A stretch of DNA of 64,000 nucleotides, taken from Locusta migratoria. Its lineage: Eukaryota; Arthropoda; Insecta; Orthoptera; Acrididae. The notes below the pieces were generated by a model. The model saw only the letters and a program-made list of their open reading frames with translations, had not been told where the DNA came from and ran no database searches. Below, piece by piece: positions 22,341 through 35,385 of the stretch (position 1 is its first letter; every line of letters begins with the position of its first letter). The position numbers and the translations under genes are program-made. The stretch is from the NCBI GenBank assembly GCA_026315105.1, contig CM048748.1, positions 477,799,150 through 477,863,149 of the forward strand, given 5' to 3'.

Positions 22341-22347
22341 GCTCTTT

Positions 22348-22382
<35 letters not shown>

Positions 22383-22396
22383 TTTTTTTTTTTTTG
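22348..22396. repeat. (TTTA)n microsatellite with T run
   Basis: About nine TTTA units are followed by a T run. Confidence 0.9.
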
Positions 22397-22399
22397 GTG

Positions 22400-24070
22400 T
22401 TGTCATACTTCCTTCTCTCATCCTTCCTTTCCTGGCAGATATGGAATCCAGAAGTATGTATGAAAATGTAGGGGGCAGACGACTAACCAGATATCAAAGT
22501 CAGAAGGTGGAGGTTTTCAAAGATGGCTTGGGTGGTGAGTTTCAGCAAAGAGACTGACAGATTGTACGAGGCTGTCGATAGTTGGCGGGGGCGCAGTCAG
22601 CCAATAGAATAGAGAAGCTACTGGCGCTCTCACGCGGTCTTTTTCGTGAAAGTCACAGACGGTTGGAAAAAAGCTTTAGTTCGACTTCACGGCCCGATAG
22701 GTACAGCCTGAATGTTGGTGAGATGCTGCAGTCGCAAAATGTTAGGAATCAATCGTGTGAATGCGTCTGACACAATCATAATTATTACGGGAATGTTACT
22801 TGGTGATGGGATTTTCGTTATTTTGGTTATTAATTAGTGGGAAGGGCTTAGAACGTTTGTGTAATGCAGGCCCTCAGCCTCACACCTGCATGTGGCGTAT
22901 AATTGTAAAATTTTAGTTTCTATTGAAAAATGAGTTGTATGCAACGGAATCTCCCAAGGTAAAATATAGGGAAAATTCAATCACATGGTAATTAATTTAT
23001 ATGTTCGCATGTTTAGGAAAGTTTCCTTGCGATCACATTTGAATCAACTGAGTAACGCCACGTGGCTGATATGATCATGCTAGTTCGTTTCATGAGTGTA
23101 AATCAAAGCTATTGTTGATTGTCTGTTACTATTTGCACTGTTCAGTTTTACAGAATACAAATGGGTAAGAATTTAGTTGAATTTATCGGTAGTTTTCATT
23201 GTCCGTTGGGCACTTGTAATTTTGGCGCCAAAGAACAACTCACCCGTTTAGTGTAAAGGACGATTACTTTATGAAGGCCTATAACAGACTGAAGAAGTCG
23301 CGAAAGAGATTAAATGTAATTTTAAAATGTGTTTAATCTAGAATATACACTTTTGTGCCACGTGGTTGGTGCTATGCTCGATTTACGAGACTCCTGTGGA
23401 AGGAATGGCTATAAAACAATTCAGCATTATTTTATTTATTTCAAAATTGTACTATTTCATGTAATTTTTTACTCAGTTTATATTCATTTGTGTATTTGAG
23501 ATAGTGTAAGGAGCGCGTTGTTTGAATTCGTACCATGTTAGTGGTTTGCTTGGTGTCTTATCGAATAGTGTAGTTAAATAATAAAAGAACGCATTGCTTG
23601 CTGTCTGGTCTGAAAATAAATAATAAACATTAACTGCCATTTCCCGCCCTCCATAGTATCATAATGTGGCAGAATAGACTGAGTGTTGTGATTTATATCC
23701 GGAGACCGATTTTAAATTTTAAATTCTGTCCGAACTGTTAGTTGTGAAGCAAATCTAAATTAGTAGATTGGAATAAGTTATTTAATGCAATTCTTTTTGT
23801 TCGTTAAAATGAAAAACCCTCTACCATTTAAAAGTAATAAAATAAAAACAAAAGAATAGACAGTAACAAAAGTTTTTTCTTCCACTCGGATTCTAATCGT
23901 AAAAGTCCGGTGCCGTACTAGGGAGCGTCATCTGTTGCGCACACAATTACATAATTTGACGAGTTTTCTTAGTAAACTTTTGGGCCATAATATATTAGAT
24001 CTTATAACACAATCGACGCGACTACGACTAGAATCGAGGTTTTGAGATTAATAGTAAGAGATAAAACATT
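22400..24070. other. unassigned sequence
   Basis: I see no gene or repeat pair that I can support in this 1.7-kb AT-rich stretch. Confidence 0.4.
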
Positions 24071-24079
24071 CCCATAGAA

Positions 24080-24896
24080 AATGAACAAGTTTAATTAGCA
24101 GAAGTGAGGGGAAATTGCAACTCTAATAAGAGAACTCCAGAAGACACTAAAACGAAAACTAAAAGAAAACAAGGCCATGCTGACTAGGACAGATATGGGA
24201 TATATATTGGTTTTGGTGAAACAAATGGAATACCTAAATAAAACACTGGTTTGTTTGAAAGACAACCACATCGACAAACTGAGAAGAAACCCAATAGCAA
24301 GATTGCAGAAAATCATTCACCAGAAGTGAAAAACACAGAAAAACACACTCTCGAAAGGTCACTTAAAAAGACTGTCACAGATAAACCGAAAAGCACCAAC
24401 TCTAAATTCCTTAGAAACAGTGCACACGAAAAAGGTTCCAACAAGCTCCGTCATTGATTTGAGAAATGCTCCTAACACACACACTTTACTAAACACAACA
24501 TACACTTTTGAAAACACCACGAATCTCGAAAACTCATAGGAACTAATAGAATCAAGAATTTGGACACACCAGACATAGCATCCCTCATATCCTTTGACGT
24601 CACATCAATGTGCCCTGCATATCTGTAGATGAAACAATCAACATCATCACATACAGATTAAGACAGAAGGGAAACGCATCAGACACGCACATTCATGATA
24701 CAGAAATCATTCGCCGTATCATCGCAGAACACAATTACTTTGTGTCCTACAGATACTTCTACTGCCAACACAAAGGACTGCCAATAGGATTACCGATTCA
24801 TGGCCTTCTGGCTAACAGCCACATAATACCAACAAAGAAATATAAAGCGATATGATGGCACCTTTACGTCTAGGACAGAATATATCTGATCAATGA

Positions 24897-24993
<97 letters not shown>

Positions 24994-26190
24994 AGCTTCA
25001 TAATGAAATAAACAATCTACATTCAAAAATCCATTTAACATTGGAAACAGAAGCAGAAAACAAACTGAATTTTTTGGATATCACTATAAAAAGAGTAAAC
25101 AACGCTGTGAATTTACAATATTCAGAAAACAAACCACTACGAGTACCATCATCCACCGTCTATGAAATCAGCAGGTGACACCACACACAGGATAGCTTCA
25201 TGTAGTTGCTCAACAGATTAAACAGAACACCCACCAGCAAACAAAACTAAGCACAGGAAGTAAACACAATAAAACAAGTAGCACTGGAAAATGGCTATGA
25301 CACATAATAGACGGACTAAACCAAGAAATATACCAAAAGGAAGGAATGAACAGGCCACATAGACACTAAGGCACCCAAAATCCCGAAGAACACAATACAC
25401 TGACAAGGACCACGTACAAGACACAACGGCACAACACACAAATGGAAAATAACGGCATATACACATCCACAACAACAAAATAGTTCACAGGATTGCAACA
25501 TATAAAAGATACAGGGACTCCAAATAGGATACAGGACAAATAACACAGTATTGAAGAAACTCAGAAACAGGTAACACCAACAGACAAATTCAACAGAACA
25601 GACATAAATGAACTCACCTGCAACACATGTCAATCACTGTACGTCAGACAAACTTGTAGCAAGTTTAGAACTAGATGTTCTGAACACTTCAGAGCACTAA
25701 CAAGTCACAGCTCTCGTAGTAAATTTGCAGAGCAAGTAATAGCTCACAACCAAAATAGCAACAGACTTAAAAATATTGAAAGTGGGCCACAATTTATACC
25801 AAATAGTGACAACAGAAGAAAAATACCACTATAACAAAAAGTGATAGCAGAAGGAAATCGCCACTATACAAAGAAACTTCATTTAACACACTGTAATGTG
25901 GTATACAGAAAGGACGAGACAGACAGTTGAAACTACACACCCGTCCTCTCCCCTTTAACCCACACACATAGGCAGAGAGAGATTAAATTCCAAATCCACC
26001 GCCATTCCACTGGAGAACAAGTGAAGGCCGACTAACAGGTACGCAATTTAACAAAGCGTACACAGACGAATTTGTTGAAGTGGGAAGTGATAGTGAAGAA
26101 AGCGGTATGCTGAATACGTGTATTGCTTGTGTGTTGTCATTAAAAGTGTAAGCCAAAAGAAGCCGTGATTAGGAGATAATAGGCTGATTA
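24080..26190 (+). pseudogene. Penelope-like element, copy 2 (broken)
   Basis: In plus-strand order: an N-terminal frame with DNHIDKLRRNP (near 24,260) and SFDVTSMCPAY (near 24,595, an RT motif A-like segment). YRFYC-type RT sequence with QHKGLPIGLPIHGLLA follows (24,610-24,855). The region corresponding to copy 1's YVDE box is disturbed by a microsatellite. NTCQSLYVRQTCSKFRTRCSEH at about 25,617-25,685 fits a GIY-YIG endonuclease end, which is the hallmark of Penelope-like elements. The shared 3' noncoding end reaches about 26,190. Stops and frameshifts are frequent, so the copy is dead. Confidence 0.72.
24899..24990. repeat. (CA)n(GA)n compound microsatellite
   Basis: About 45 bp of CA repeats run straight into about 45 bp of GA repeats, inside the reverse transcriptase of Penelope-like copy 2. 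Copy 1 has a T/G-rich counterpart (GTGTGTGTG on the plus strand at about 20,803 and 20,873), so the CA expansion grew from a short run already in the family. Confidence 0.95.
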
Positions 26191-26199
26191 TCGTAATAT

Positions 26200-26615
26200 C
26201 CCCACCTACAAATAAGTGTTTTCACACTATAAACAGCGTTTTAAATCTTCATAAGTTGAAAACATTTAGTTTGTTGCAGATGACAACGCTATCATTGTGT
26301 AATTATGAAGAAAGGGTCCAACTAGAACTCAGAATGTAAAAACAGGATAAAATAGTAAAATAAGATGTACGATATTTTAGATCTAAATTTACACATAGTA
26401 TAGTACTAAAATCGATCTATTTTGATTTTCACAGCAATGGAAATGATAAAACCCACTGATTACGGCACAAATGTGCTGAAACAAATTTGAGTGTAAAGTA
26501 AAAATAGTGTCTTGCATATCAGGTGTACCTCATACCTAGAGTTAATTAACTTTGTTTTACTTTGGTTAATTTTCATTTAATGCCCTCTTTCTAGCCATTG
26601 TCAGTTAGTTCAGTG
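26200..26615. other. unassigned sequence
   Basis: No supported feature. Confidence 0.4.
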
Positions 26616-26619
26616 GCTT

Positions 26620-27010
26620 TTCCGGCTCCTCTCCTGTCTTCTTGAAATTTAATTTCTTCTCCAAATTTCTCCTTCCATTTTTTTCAAACCTAGCTGAATA
26701 TATAAATTCAATGTCATTGGGAAATGGCCACAGACCTGTCTTACTCCATTCCAAACGACTGCATCTCTTTCATGCCCTTTCCCCTTATAACTTCTGAATG
26801 ACGTTGTATATAACTTATCGTTCCCTATATTTTACGCCTGCTGACTTCAGAATTTAAAATACTGTATTCCAGTTAACATTGTCATACGCTTCCTGCAAAT
26901 CTACAAAAGCTAAAAACGTAGGTTCGCCTTTCCGTAACTTACCTACTATCATTATTCGTAATGTGAGTATTGCTCTATTTCCACAGTTGTCTACACTTTA
27001 TTCCTTTGGA
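26620..27010 (-). pseudogene. LINE reverse-transcriptase fragment
   Basis: The minus strand encodes a stretch with FVDLQEAYDNVNWNTVF, the RT motif A aspartate followed by the AFD-type helix. A degraded continuation and a segment resembling the region before the YADD box follow. Stops are frequent. The pattern fits RTE-type or a related LINE clade, but it is too short to place. Confidence 0.6.
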
Positions 27011-28420
27011 ATTTAAATTATTCAGATCCGTGATAAGTAAAATGTATAGGTTACATTACAACCGAATTTCAGCAGTAGAAGAATTTTGGTGTAGCATTCA
27101 AGTCTATATAAATGATGATAGTTTGTTCCTCAACAGTTAATCCAGTTAATGTTGTGTCTTCCGGTGCCATTTTCATTTGTTCAACGGTCCTGCAATTTTC
27201 AACGACATCATATACTGTCGATCTTATTCACTTTCGAGAGGGACAGCAGGTTTATAAATCCGCAGACAGTGGAAATATTATATTTTTTTGCGTTTTTTCG
27301 TCGTTACTCATGCTGTGATCATGTCAAACAATAAACCGATCACGCTTAAATAAGCGGTAAATCGACAGTGAGTGAAATTCTGGCTGAATGTAGCTCATGC
27401 ATATGCTTCCGAATAATTTAATGGACGTTCGGGAATTTAAATTGTCAGGAAGAGACGGATTATCTGACATCATTTCATTGCAAACCAAAAGAGTTGTTCG
27501 CAAACGTTTATAAATCTAAGACATCAAACTGCTGTAGTCAACAGTCCGTAGACTGACAGACTATTTAAAGTAACTTATGCTAAGAACAAAACACACACAC
27601 ACACACACTCACGAGAGAGGACTCGAAGCACCGAATGGAGCCGCAGTTCTGTCGGCGACGTAGCGCCCCAAACCGCACGGCCATTCCCACGAGGCAAAAG
27701 AGGTGTGAAAGGTCAATAATAATATCACATCTATTATTGACCCTGTGTCTTAGTTGGAAGAGATCTGGGCACGTTCTTCTAAATTTCAGGTAACAGAAAC
27801 AAAACTAATTTTATGCAATGGATCATCGTAATGTTGTACATATTATCATTAAGTTACAAATAAGCTTCTAACATGAGAACTACAATAGCAAAATACAAAA
27901 TAAATAAATAAATGTTCTGAATGACACAAATTATTCCAGATGGTGGTAGTATAGACGAAATGTAATAAAAGTGCCATACAGTATGTATCGAATTTTTATT
28001 GTGTACAAAGGTACAGCTATTAAAATGTAACCTAAACAAACGTAAAACAAAGTAAAATGAAGACTTTTCACTCATTCTTGCATCGCTTTTGGTAGAGGAA
28101 CATTATCTACAACGAAAATTGCGATTTCGCGTATGTTCTGAAAGTTTATTATCTTTAGTCAACCGGTTTCGGTGTACAGGGTCAACTTCAGACTTTACAT
28201 TCTGCCGAAAAGTAACTTACTAATTAAAGATATGCTTCTACTTAGCAATCAAGATGATGATGCTCTACCAAACACCGATGGAAATCTCCTCATTTGCCAT
28301 TGTTTAAAGTTTGTTTGGGTTACAAGGTACTCAATAAAGAACAATTATTCCAATTCGTCTACACTAGCATCTCTTAAAATTATTGCTATTTGTCCTGAAA
28401 TACCCTTTATAAACAGCTGC
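27010..28420. other. unassigned sequence
   Basis: No supported gene. A short (CA)n run is at about 27,590-27,608. Confidence 0.4.
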
Positions 28421-28423
28421 TGC

Positions 28424-28710
28424 TCGATAGTACAGTGGTAGAGTGCCATACTATAAATCCAAAGGTCGCGGGTTCGATCCCCGCCAGATCCTAGGAAGTT
28501 TAACTGTCACTTTCCACTTCTTTCACCTCTGGCAGTGTTGCAAATGTGATAAATATCGAGTAAATTGTAGGTCCCCCTATAAGTAGCTGGGTAAGTCACT
28601 TCGAAAGTTGGAGCAATGCAACGGCATAGCACCTCCAAACAGGACCATGTCTAGTAAAGCACGGTGCCGTTCAATCTCGTATTCGGACTGTTGACTGCCT
28701 TACCTTACGA
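28424..28710 (+). mobile_element. tRNA-like SINE (family 4), copy 1
   Basis: The head has AGTGGTAGAGTGCCATACT (A-box-like) and GGGTTCGATCCCCGCC (B-box). The body includes AGTAAAGCACGGTGCCG. The same family is found reversed at about 59,430-59,735, where both the tRNA-like head and the AGGCATGGTCGTGTTTGGAGG body region correspond. Ends are approximate. Confidence 0.7.
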
Positions 28711-28719
28711 AAGTTAAAC

Positions 28720-29600
28720 CACAAACAGCACACACCATAGAAAAACACGTGGACCAATATTGAGATGACAACCCATGAAACCTAAGCCCAAAGTACCCAT
28801 CAAATCTGGAAAAGTACCAAAGAAAACAATTGTAGCATTCTATAAACAATTCACTCTCCCTCATATCGTTATTCATTTTATTTGACACAGATTTTATTCA
28901 CACATTTATCTGAACTGCAGAAACAATAATACACACTGTACAAAACGTTCTACCTTTTAGAGTTGGAATCAGTCTCACTGCAAGTCTGTATAGCCAAACT
29001 CCTGGAAAAAAAAAGAAAAATTTACAGGTCAATATCTAGGAAGAATATCTTTGAAAAGAAACTCCACTTACAAAAAGTCACAAAGTCACGAACCGTAGCA
29101 GATGTGTCTTGCTTAAGATTTGTCTAATAAAACGACTGCCTGGAAGGCAGTTACAAACTTGCTCATTACACACACTTTAATTTGAATATATTAATAAAAT
29201 AACAACAGAAGTAAGTGTAGCTTTTTACCAACTGTTTCGTGCCTTTTGATGATGTAAGATGAATAGTGGATGACTAAACGAAAAAAATCGGAGTGACATC
29301 ACATGCGTGATGAAGGAATGAATATTATTGGCTGCCAGGGCGGTAATGGAGGCGGATGCGCAGAACGGATGAAAACTGGGCAGCCTTCGTAGGTGTTTCA
29401 CTTTCTTGTGCAGTTCTGGAGGATCCCAATTCCCAAGGCTGTTGGCCAACCTCGATTTCGTTCCATTATTGGCTTTCCACTAACAATGTCCCTGTAATTC
29501 TTCAGGCTTTGCCAGCGATCAGATGGCATTTTGAAGTGTGGGGTATTATGCAGAATATCGCCGTCGTTTTCGCACGATAATGCGACAACGTAGCCTGTCG
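28720..29600. other. unassigned sequence
   Basis: No supported feature before the LTR. The open frames here carry no known motif. Confidence 0.4.
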
Positions 29601-29604
29601 CCTT

Positions 29605-30002
29605 TGTTGTGACGTAAAGACAGCGCCCCACGCCAGACGCCCGAGAACGATCGTGGAGAAGGCAGCGGACGACCGGCAGCCAATCACACCCGGCTCCGCG
29701 CCTCCTGGAGAAAGATTCCAAGGAGCGCGCCCTCTACATGCCGCTGTATCTTGGCCGACATGCGTCTGGAGGAGCCCGTCTGAACTCGGCTCCGGAATAC
29801 GCAGTCTCTAGGACTCAGCACAGCTATTATCGAAGGAAAAGACGCCGCCGCGAGAAGAGACATACTTTGTAGAAGTTGAGTATATTGATTCTTCAGTAAA
29901 TAAAACTTTTACTACTAATCAGTATAACTGTTTTAGATTTCAACGCATCCCAAGCATCCTGATAGAACCTTTCCTGAAAGACAGGCCGGGAAGGAGAAAA
30001 CA
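29605..30002 (+). mobile_element. Ty3/Gypsy-type LTR, solo or truncated element, with primer-binding site
   Basis: A 398-bp segment starts TGTTGTG and ends AAACA (TG...CA form). It aligns along its length with the 3' LTR at 39,808-40,182: both share GAGAACGATCGTGGAGAAGG, CCGACATGCGTCT and a late AATAAA. Immediately after it, at 30,005-30,020, is TGGCGACGAGGATGAC, in the place of a primer-binding site. The body that should follow is absent. The two LTRs differ substantially and flank no matching duplications, so they are probably from different insertions of one family. Confidence 0.75.
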
Positions 30003-30020
30003 TATGGCGACGAGGATGAC

Positions 30021-32890
30021 TAAACAATCTTAGTCACATGCTACCCGAGACCCCTCCTTGAGTGGGTTGGGCCCAGCGACCTTTCACCTCCACATTCGAT
30101 TTCAGTCATTCCCTCTGCGGCGGCGCCCACTGGATGCTGAATGAGGCGTTCTGTCTGCAGTCGGTGCCCACCGGGCCTGTCACCAGCACTTCCATCTGCC
30201 GCCCAGTGCACCTACTGGGGCTCTGGCGTTCCGTCTGCAGTCCACACCTTACAGGAGAGTCCACGAAACAGGGTATTTCTGAAAAATCACTACGAATTAG
30301 ACGTCGCAGTATTCACTGTAGAAACTTGACAACATCTAACAGTGCTTTTATTCACACATCAGGGTAAGAATTTTAATGACACCCCATTTCCATCTAGTGC
30401 TCGTAGTTCTTACTTCATTCTTCCATCTCTGTCACACTATCCGTTCAAAATGCTATTACAGGGACAAGTCACCACTAAGAGTTAGAAGTAGCACTTGATA
30501 TTGTGCGATGTCTGCACAACGCACACATCTAAAAGTATCAAGCAGCAGCTACGAGTAGCATTTAATAACGTTCCACGGTGTGATATTGTTGGCCAACTAT
30601 CATACCTTGTGATAAGGATCTCGTGTATAGTTTAGAGTTATATGTGGTCGAATAAATAATTAACAAGCTAATTTTCCTTGAAAAAGATGTTTAAACTTAT
30701 TGTTAGTATTTTACATGGTAGTAGTACTTATATGTTTCGCCAAAGTGTGATAATCGACATTGCTCACTTCATAGGTTCGTAATGCAGTAAACACTGTTAT
30801 CTAGTTTAGCTCGAATTGTGATCATCTGGCTTATAGTTGGTAATGGCTACGAATGTTTATGACAACTGAAGACTGTGTTCTGGAACTGATTTATCTTTAA
30901 AATAATGTTTCGTCATAAAACCCACAACTATCTAAATTCAGAAAATTTATACTACATTGTAAATCCATTCTCCACGAGTATTTCGACGCGCATTATACAT
31001 TTATATATCGTAGATAATGTAAAAAAATGCAAGGATGTAGGAGCAAGGGGTGAAGTTAGTAACTTTACGAATTGTTTAATGATTTTCAGTGTGAAATGTT
31101 TGAAATACTACCATACGGAAGTAAACTTTCGTATTTTAACTGATACGGTGATGAATTTACATGTGAAAGTAGGAAAGTTTGCGCACAGTGGAAAGTTTAT
31201 TTTATGAGGTTTCTTTTAGTTTTCGGAGTGCTGCTATCCGTTTAATACGGCCCCGCCAGTAACATCATGCGTCAAAACAGAAAGATGATATTGGGTCCTC
31301 CAGTGTTGCTAAAACCTTTGCTGACGGCGTTAGAGACATAGTCTGCTGATGTTAAAAACGACTTGTGAATGCTCTTTGAAATCTACACCACACAGACTGT
31401 GGGAAATTATCTTTCGTTTATTATAAATAGTTAAGGTTTTCTTAGTCTGTGTTTGACTGATTGTCCGGTCAGTACATTAAATATTGTTATAAAATGAAGA
31501 TTTCGTTGACAACATTAGCACACTACACTGGTGCTTAAATAAATAAAATGTAACGCAACCTTTTATCAACAGTTATTTCGCAGAAAATTTAGCGGCATCG
31601 TAAAGTTTAGAAGGGGAAATAGATTTTTGAGTAGTTCCTTTCGGCGTATTTTACATTTATTTATAATCACTTTCAAATTGGTAAGTGACATATGCCACAA
31701 AATGTGAAAAAATCAGTTTATGAATTTTATGGGCAGGAACATAATACTTTCGTTGTGGTGATTCAATAAATGTTGCCGAAAATTTCAACTGGATAGGCTA
31801 TACTTAACAATTTCTGTTACATGCTACTCTTCACTAACCACAGTTTCTCTTCTACCAGTCTACATCGCAGAAGAAAGACAAGTCGCAGAAGTCACGGAAG
31901 TAGCAGAAATCTCAGAAGTATCAGAAATCGAAGCAGTAGCAAAAATCGTAGAAGTAGCAGTCACGGAAATTGCAGTTTGAGTGCAGAAGGATACATGTCG
32001 TAGAATTATAAACCGTGATAAATCGCAACTAACAATCGCAATACTTAAAAGTAGCAGTTACAGAAATCACTGATATCGGAAAGTCGAGGTTAACCTCACT
32101 ATATAACCCCTTGGACGCAATCTTAGGCGTTCCATCTTCAGTGTAGCATCTGGAGGTCTGTCAGAGTGTCGTTTCCCATGTCCACGATTAATATTCCCGT
32201 TTTGGTGACATTATTTTCCTGTACATGTTGCATTTTTTGCAGTTCTAGTGTATTATGTTATGAAAATATTGAACCTCATGACCCATGATATTGGGTTTCA
32301 AATACATGGAGCATGGGATCCTAAAGTGGAATTGCTAAAAAGGCAACGGGGCAGCACAAGCACGCCGTAAAATCTCCAACAGTAACTTTGGACACGGAAA
32401 ACACCCCCAAGACAGAGAGCCAAGCACACCGGAGCCAGGTGGAACGCCTTACATTGCTGCCAGTGGGCGCGGACTCCATAGAGCACGTCTGGAATCGACC
32501 GTGGAGGTGGAAGTCCGCAGGAAGAAGTATCGGACGCGTCCTGGTCGAAAAGTACCTTCTGGTAGCACTTGATGACGGTAACAACATACATTACCGAAAT
32601 ATCGTGTGAGAACGACGCTGATATCCGGTGGAATACTCGATGCCTCAATGGTGTCAGGAACGTTGGCACTTGCCTTCAGTCGAGTTCAGCTCAAATTCAG
32701 ACTTCACTGCTCTTCCAAGTGGGCCCAGCCGCAGAGGTTTCACGTTTCCTCTACAGGTCAGCAGTACAAGCAGGTCCACTCGCTCTAGCCGGAGTGGCCT
32801 CCTAGGGCTAGTATCAAGTTTGCTACAGAGGCTAGAACGATGCTGTCATTAGCCAAAGTCCTAGTCTCCCATCTTACATCGGTGTCTAGG
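30021..32890. other. unassigned sequence with A-rich irregular repeats
   Basis: No gene is supported. At about 31,865-31,975 irregular units of about 9-18 bp (AGCAGAAATC, AGAAGTAGC variants) form a low-complexity patch. Short frames at 30,062-30,367 and 32,298-32,850 have no recognised motif. Confidence 0.4.
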
Positions 32891-32899
32891 CGCAGTATG

Positions 32900-34215
32900 A
32901 AATTAGAATCTCTCCGTTCGAGCTCTGATTTCTCGTATTTTATTCTGATGATGATTTTTACCTATGTAAATGCGAGTCAACAATATATTTTCGCATTCGG
33001 AAGAGAATGTTGGCGATTATAGTTTCGTAAGTAGCCCGCGCCGTAGCGATAAGCGCCGTTGTTATTATGATTCCCACCCTAGATCCTGTATCATTTCTGT
33101 AACGCTGTCTCCCATGTATCGTGACAATAAAAAACGAGCTGCTCTTCTTTGGATTCTTTCGATGTGCTCCGTCGAACCCACCAGATAAGGATCCCACACT
33201 GGGCAGCAATACTCCAAAAAAGGACGGACAAGCGTAGTGTATGCAGTTTCTTTTGTAGTTCTATCGCATATTTTAAGGATTCTGCCAATAAAACGCAGTC
33301 TTTGGTTCTCCTTTGTTTTTTCCAGTTTAAGTCTGAAGTAAAAGTCATTCCTAGGTATTACCATCGATTACTACGAATTCTATCCAGTCGCATATTTGGA
33401 GCGATATACCATAGCTATGCAATTTGACTAAAAGCCATTTGTGAGGTACGGTGTCAAAACCCTTCTGGAAATCAAGTAATACGGAATCGATTTTCGAACC
33501 CCACCGCGTGAGTAAAGAGCTAGTTGTGTTTCACATGAACGATACTTTCTAAATCCGTGTGGACCTTGGGTCAATAGATCATTCTGTTCGAGATAATTCG
33601 TAATATCTGAATACAGGATATGTTCCAAAACTCTGCTGCAAATTGACGTCAATGAAATAGGCCTGTAGTTTAGTGGGTTACTCCTACTGCATTTCTTGAA
33701 TATAGGTGTGACCTGTGCAACTTTCCAATCTTTTGGTATAGATCCTTCTTTGAGAGAGCTGTTGTATATGGCTGTTAAGTAAGGAGCTATCACTGCAGCA
33801 TACTCAGATAGAAATCTAATGGGTATACCGTCCGGACCAGAAGACTTGTTAAGTGATATTAGTTGCTTCACTTCTCCCATGATATCTTCTTCTACGTTAC
33901 TCATTACGGCCTCTGTTCGTAATTCGAAATCTGAAATATTGGTTTCGTCTTCTTTGGTGAATGAATTTCTAAAAGCTATGTTTAGTAACTCTGCTTTACT
34001 AGAGCTGTGTGTTCTGATCGCGATTACTATCACGTAGTGAGGGTGTTGTTTGTGTTTGGCCCCTAATATATTTAACATATGACCAAAATCTCTTTTGGTT
34101 TTCAGTCAAATTTCGAGAAAGAGTTTCGTTGTGATAAGTATTGTAGGCATCTCGCATTGAAGTCCTCGGTAAACTTCGAGCTTCTGTGTAGGATCGCCAA
34201 TCCTGTGGATTGCCT
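32900..34215 (-). pseudogene. CR1-like LINE, internally deleted
   Basis: The minus strand reads from 34,215 downward. A TENQKRFWSYVKYI-type linker comes first, then NKSSGPDGIP, VTPIFKKCSRSNPLNYRPIS and HGFRKYRSCETQLA (33,428-34,078), which are RT fingers motifs. AFDTVPH-like sequence follows near 33,440. The C-terminal ENQRLRFIGRILK...IERIQRRAARFL segment (33,065-33,364) comes next. The palm with the YADD box is missing at about 33,365-33,410, so an internal deletion joins N- and C-terminal parts. The C-terminal part is closely related to the LINE at 10,500-11,760. Confidence 0.8.
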
Positions 34216-34585
34216 ACAGTGATGTGTGTTTCGGTTGGAGTTCTGGTACTTTCCCGACACAGCTACGACAATTCACAACTGTTATACCGATAGTTCGTAG
34301 ATCTACATATCTCCGTCGTTTACCTGTTACATTCTGTCCTTTCCCACCTTTGCATTCTGTAGCTTCGAGATATGTAGTCGAAGAAAACCCATCAGTGTTA
34401 ACTGGATAAACTGTGGCCCATCAGGACACGACAGCGTCACACGTTGGCATGATCTGTGAAAACATCAAGAGTCTGGACTGCTGCAGCTCTCATCCACACG
34501 CCATCCCGATCAACCCTCCTCATCTTCCTATACGAACGGCAACACACACCTTTTTGAACGTGCTTACTGTATATGTCTCTTGGTC
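34216..34585. other. unassigned sequence
   Basis: No supported feature. Confidence 0.4.
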
Positions 34586-34586
34586 T

Positions 34587-34889
34587 CCATTTGCGATGGT
34601 TACCCCATACTCTTCATTCAATTCCGAAGCGACGATAGCGTGATATCTAACAATGTGTCTTAGCAAAGTACTCTTCTTTCAGTGAAGAGATGGCAGGAAT
34701 TTCCTTTCTCCCCATTCTGTTCAGTCTCTCCTTATTAACCATTTGCGATGGTTACCCCATACTCTTCATTCAATTCCGAAGCGACGATAGCGTGATGTCT
34801 AACAATGTGTCTTAGCAAAGTATTCTTCTTTCAATGAAGAGATGGCAGGAATTTCCTTTCTCCGCATTCTGTTCAGTCTCTCCTTATTA
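34587..34889. repeat. 152-bp tandem duplication
   Basis: A unit starting CCATTTGCGATGGTTACCCC is present at 34,587-34,738 and again at 34,739-34,889 with only a few differences (for example GATATC against GATGTC). Head-to-tail order with no spacer indicates a recent local duplication. Confidence 0.95.
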
Positions 34890-35205
34890 GATACGCCCAA
34901 TCGTAAGTATTCGTCAAAGCGGTGCAAGCGGGCAGTTCTTGTCTGAACTGTTTATTGTCCACGTTTATCTGGTATAAGGCAATACTTCACACGAATATAT
35001 TCAACAAAAAGTTCCTAACACTTACTTATCTTCCATGTTAAAAAATAGCAAAGTCATCAGCATCACACAAAATTTTTACTGTCTTCACCCTGAACTTTAA
35101 TTCCTTCTACAAATTTCCCCTTGCTTACTTTTACTGCTTGCTCCAGTACAGAATAAACTTTGGAATTCAACAAATGCCAACGAGGATGATGCAACCAATG
35201 GCGAC
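34890..35205. other. unassigned sequence upstream of Gypsy element A
   Basis: A 5' LTR matching 39,808-40,182 would be expected to end here, but I find none. An AATAAA at about 35,150 and a GGATGATGC block near 35,188 are seen. The 5' LTR appears lost or replaced. Confidence 0.4.
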
Positions 35206-35385
35206 GAGGTGTTAAAACAGCAGATTACGACCCACACTGCAACGAATTGATGCGCTATTATTTTGCTTGTTACTTTATTCCATGTCTCGGCGATTCCAGT
35301 ATATAATCTTTCTATATTTTTGCACTCTTTCTGATTGTTGTTTTAGCACCGTGACTTCTCCCACGAACACAAATTTCCTGCCACT

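Noticed and set aside
31865..31975. Irregular A-rich repeats as a CRISPR array
   Set aside because: Units vary in length and sequence, have no constant spacer size, and the genome is an insect's.
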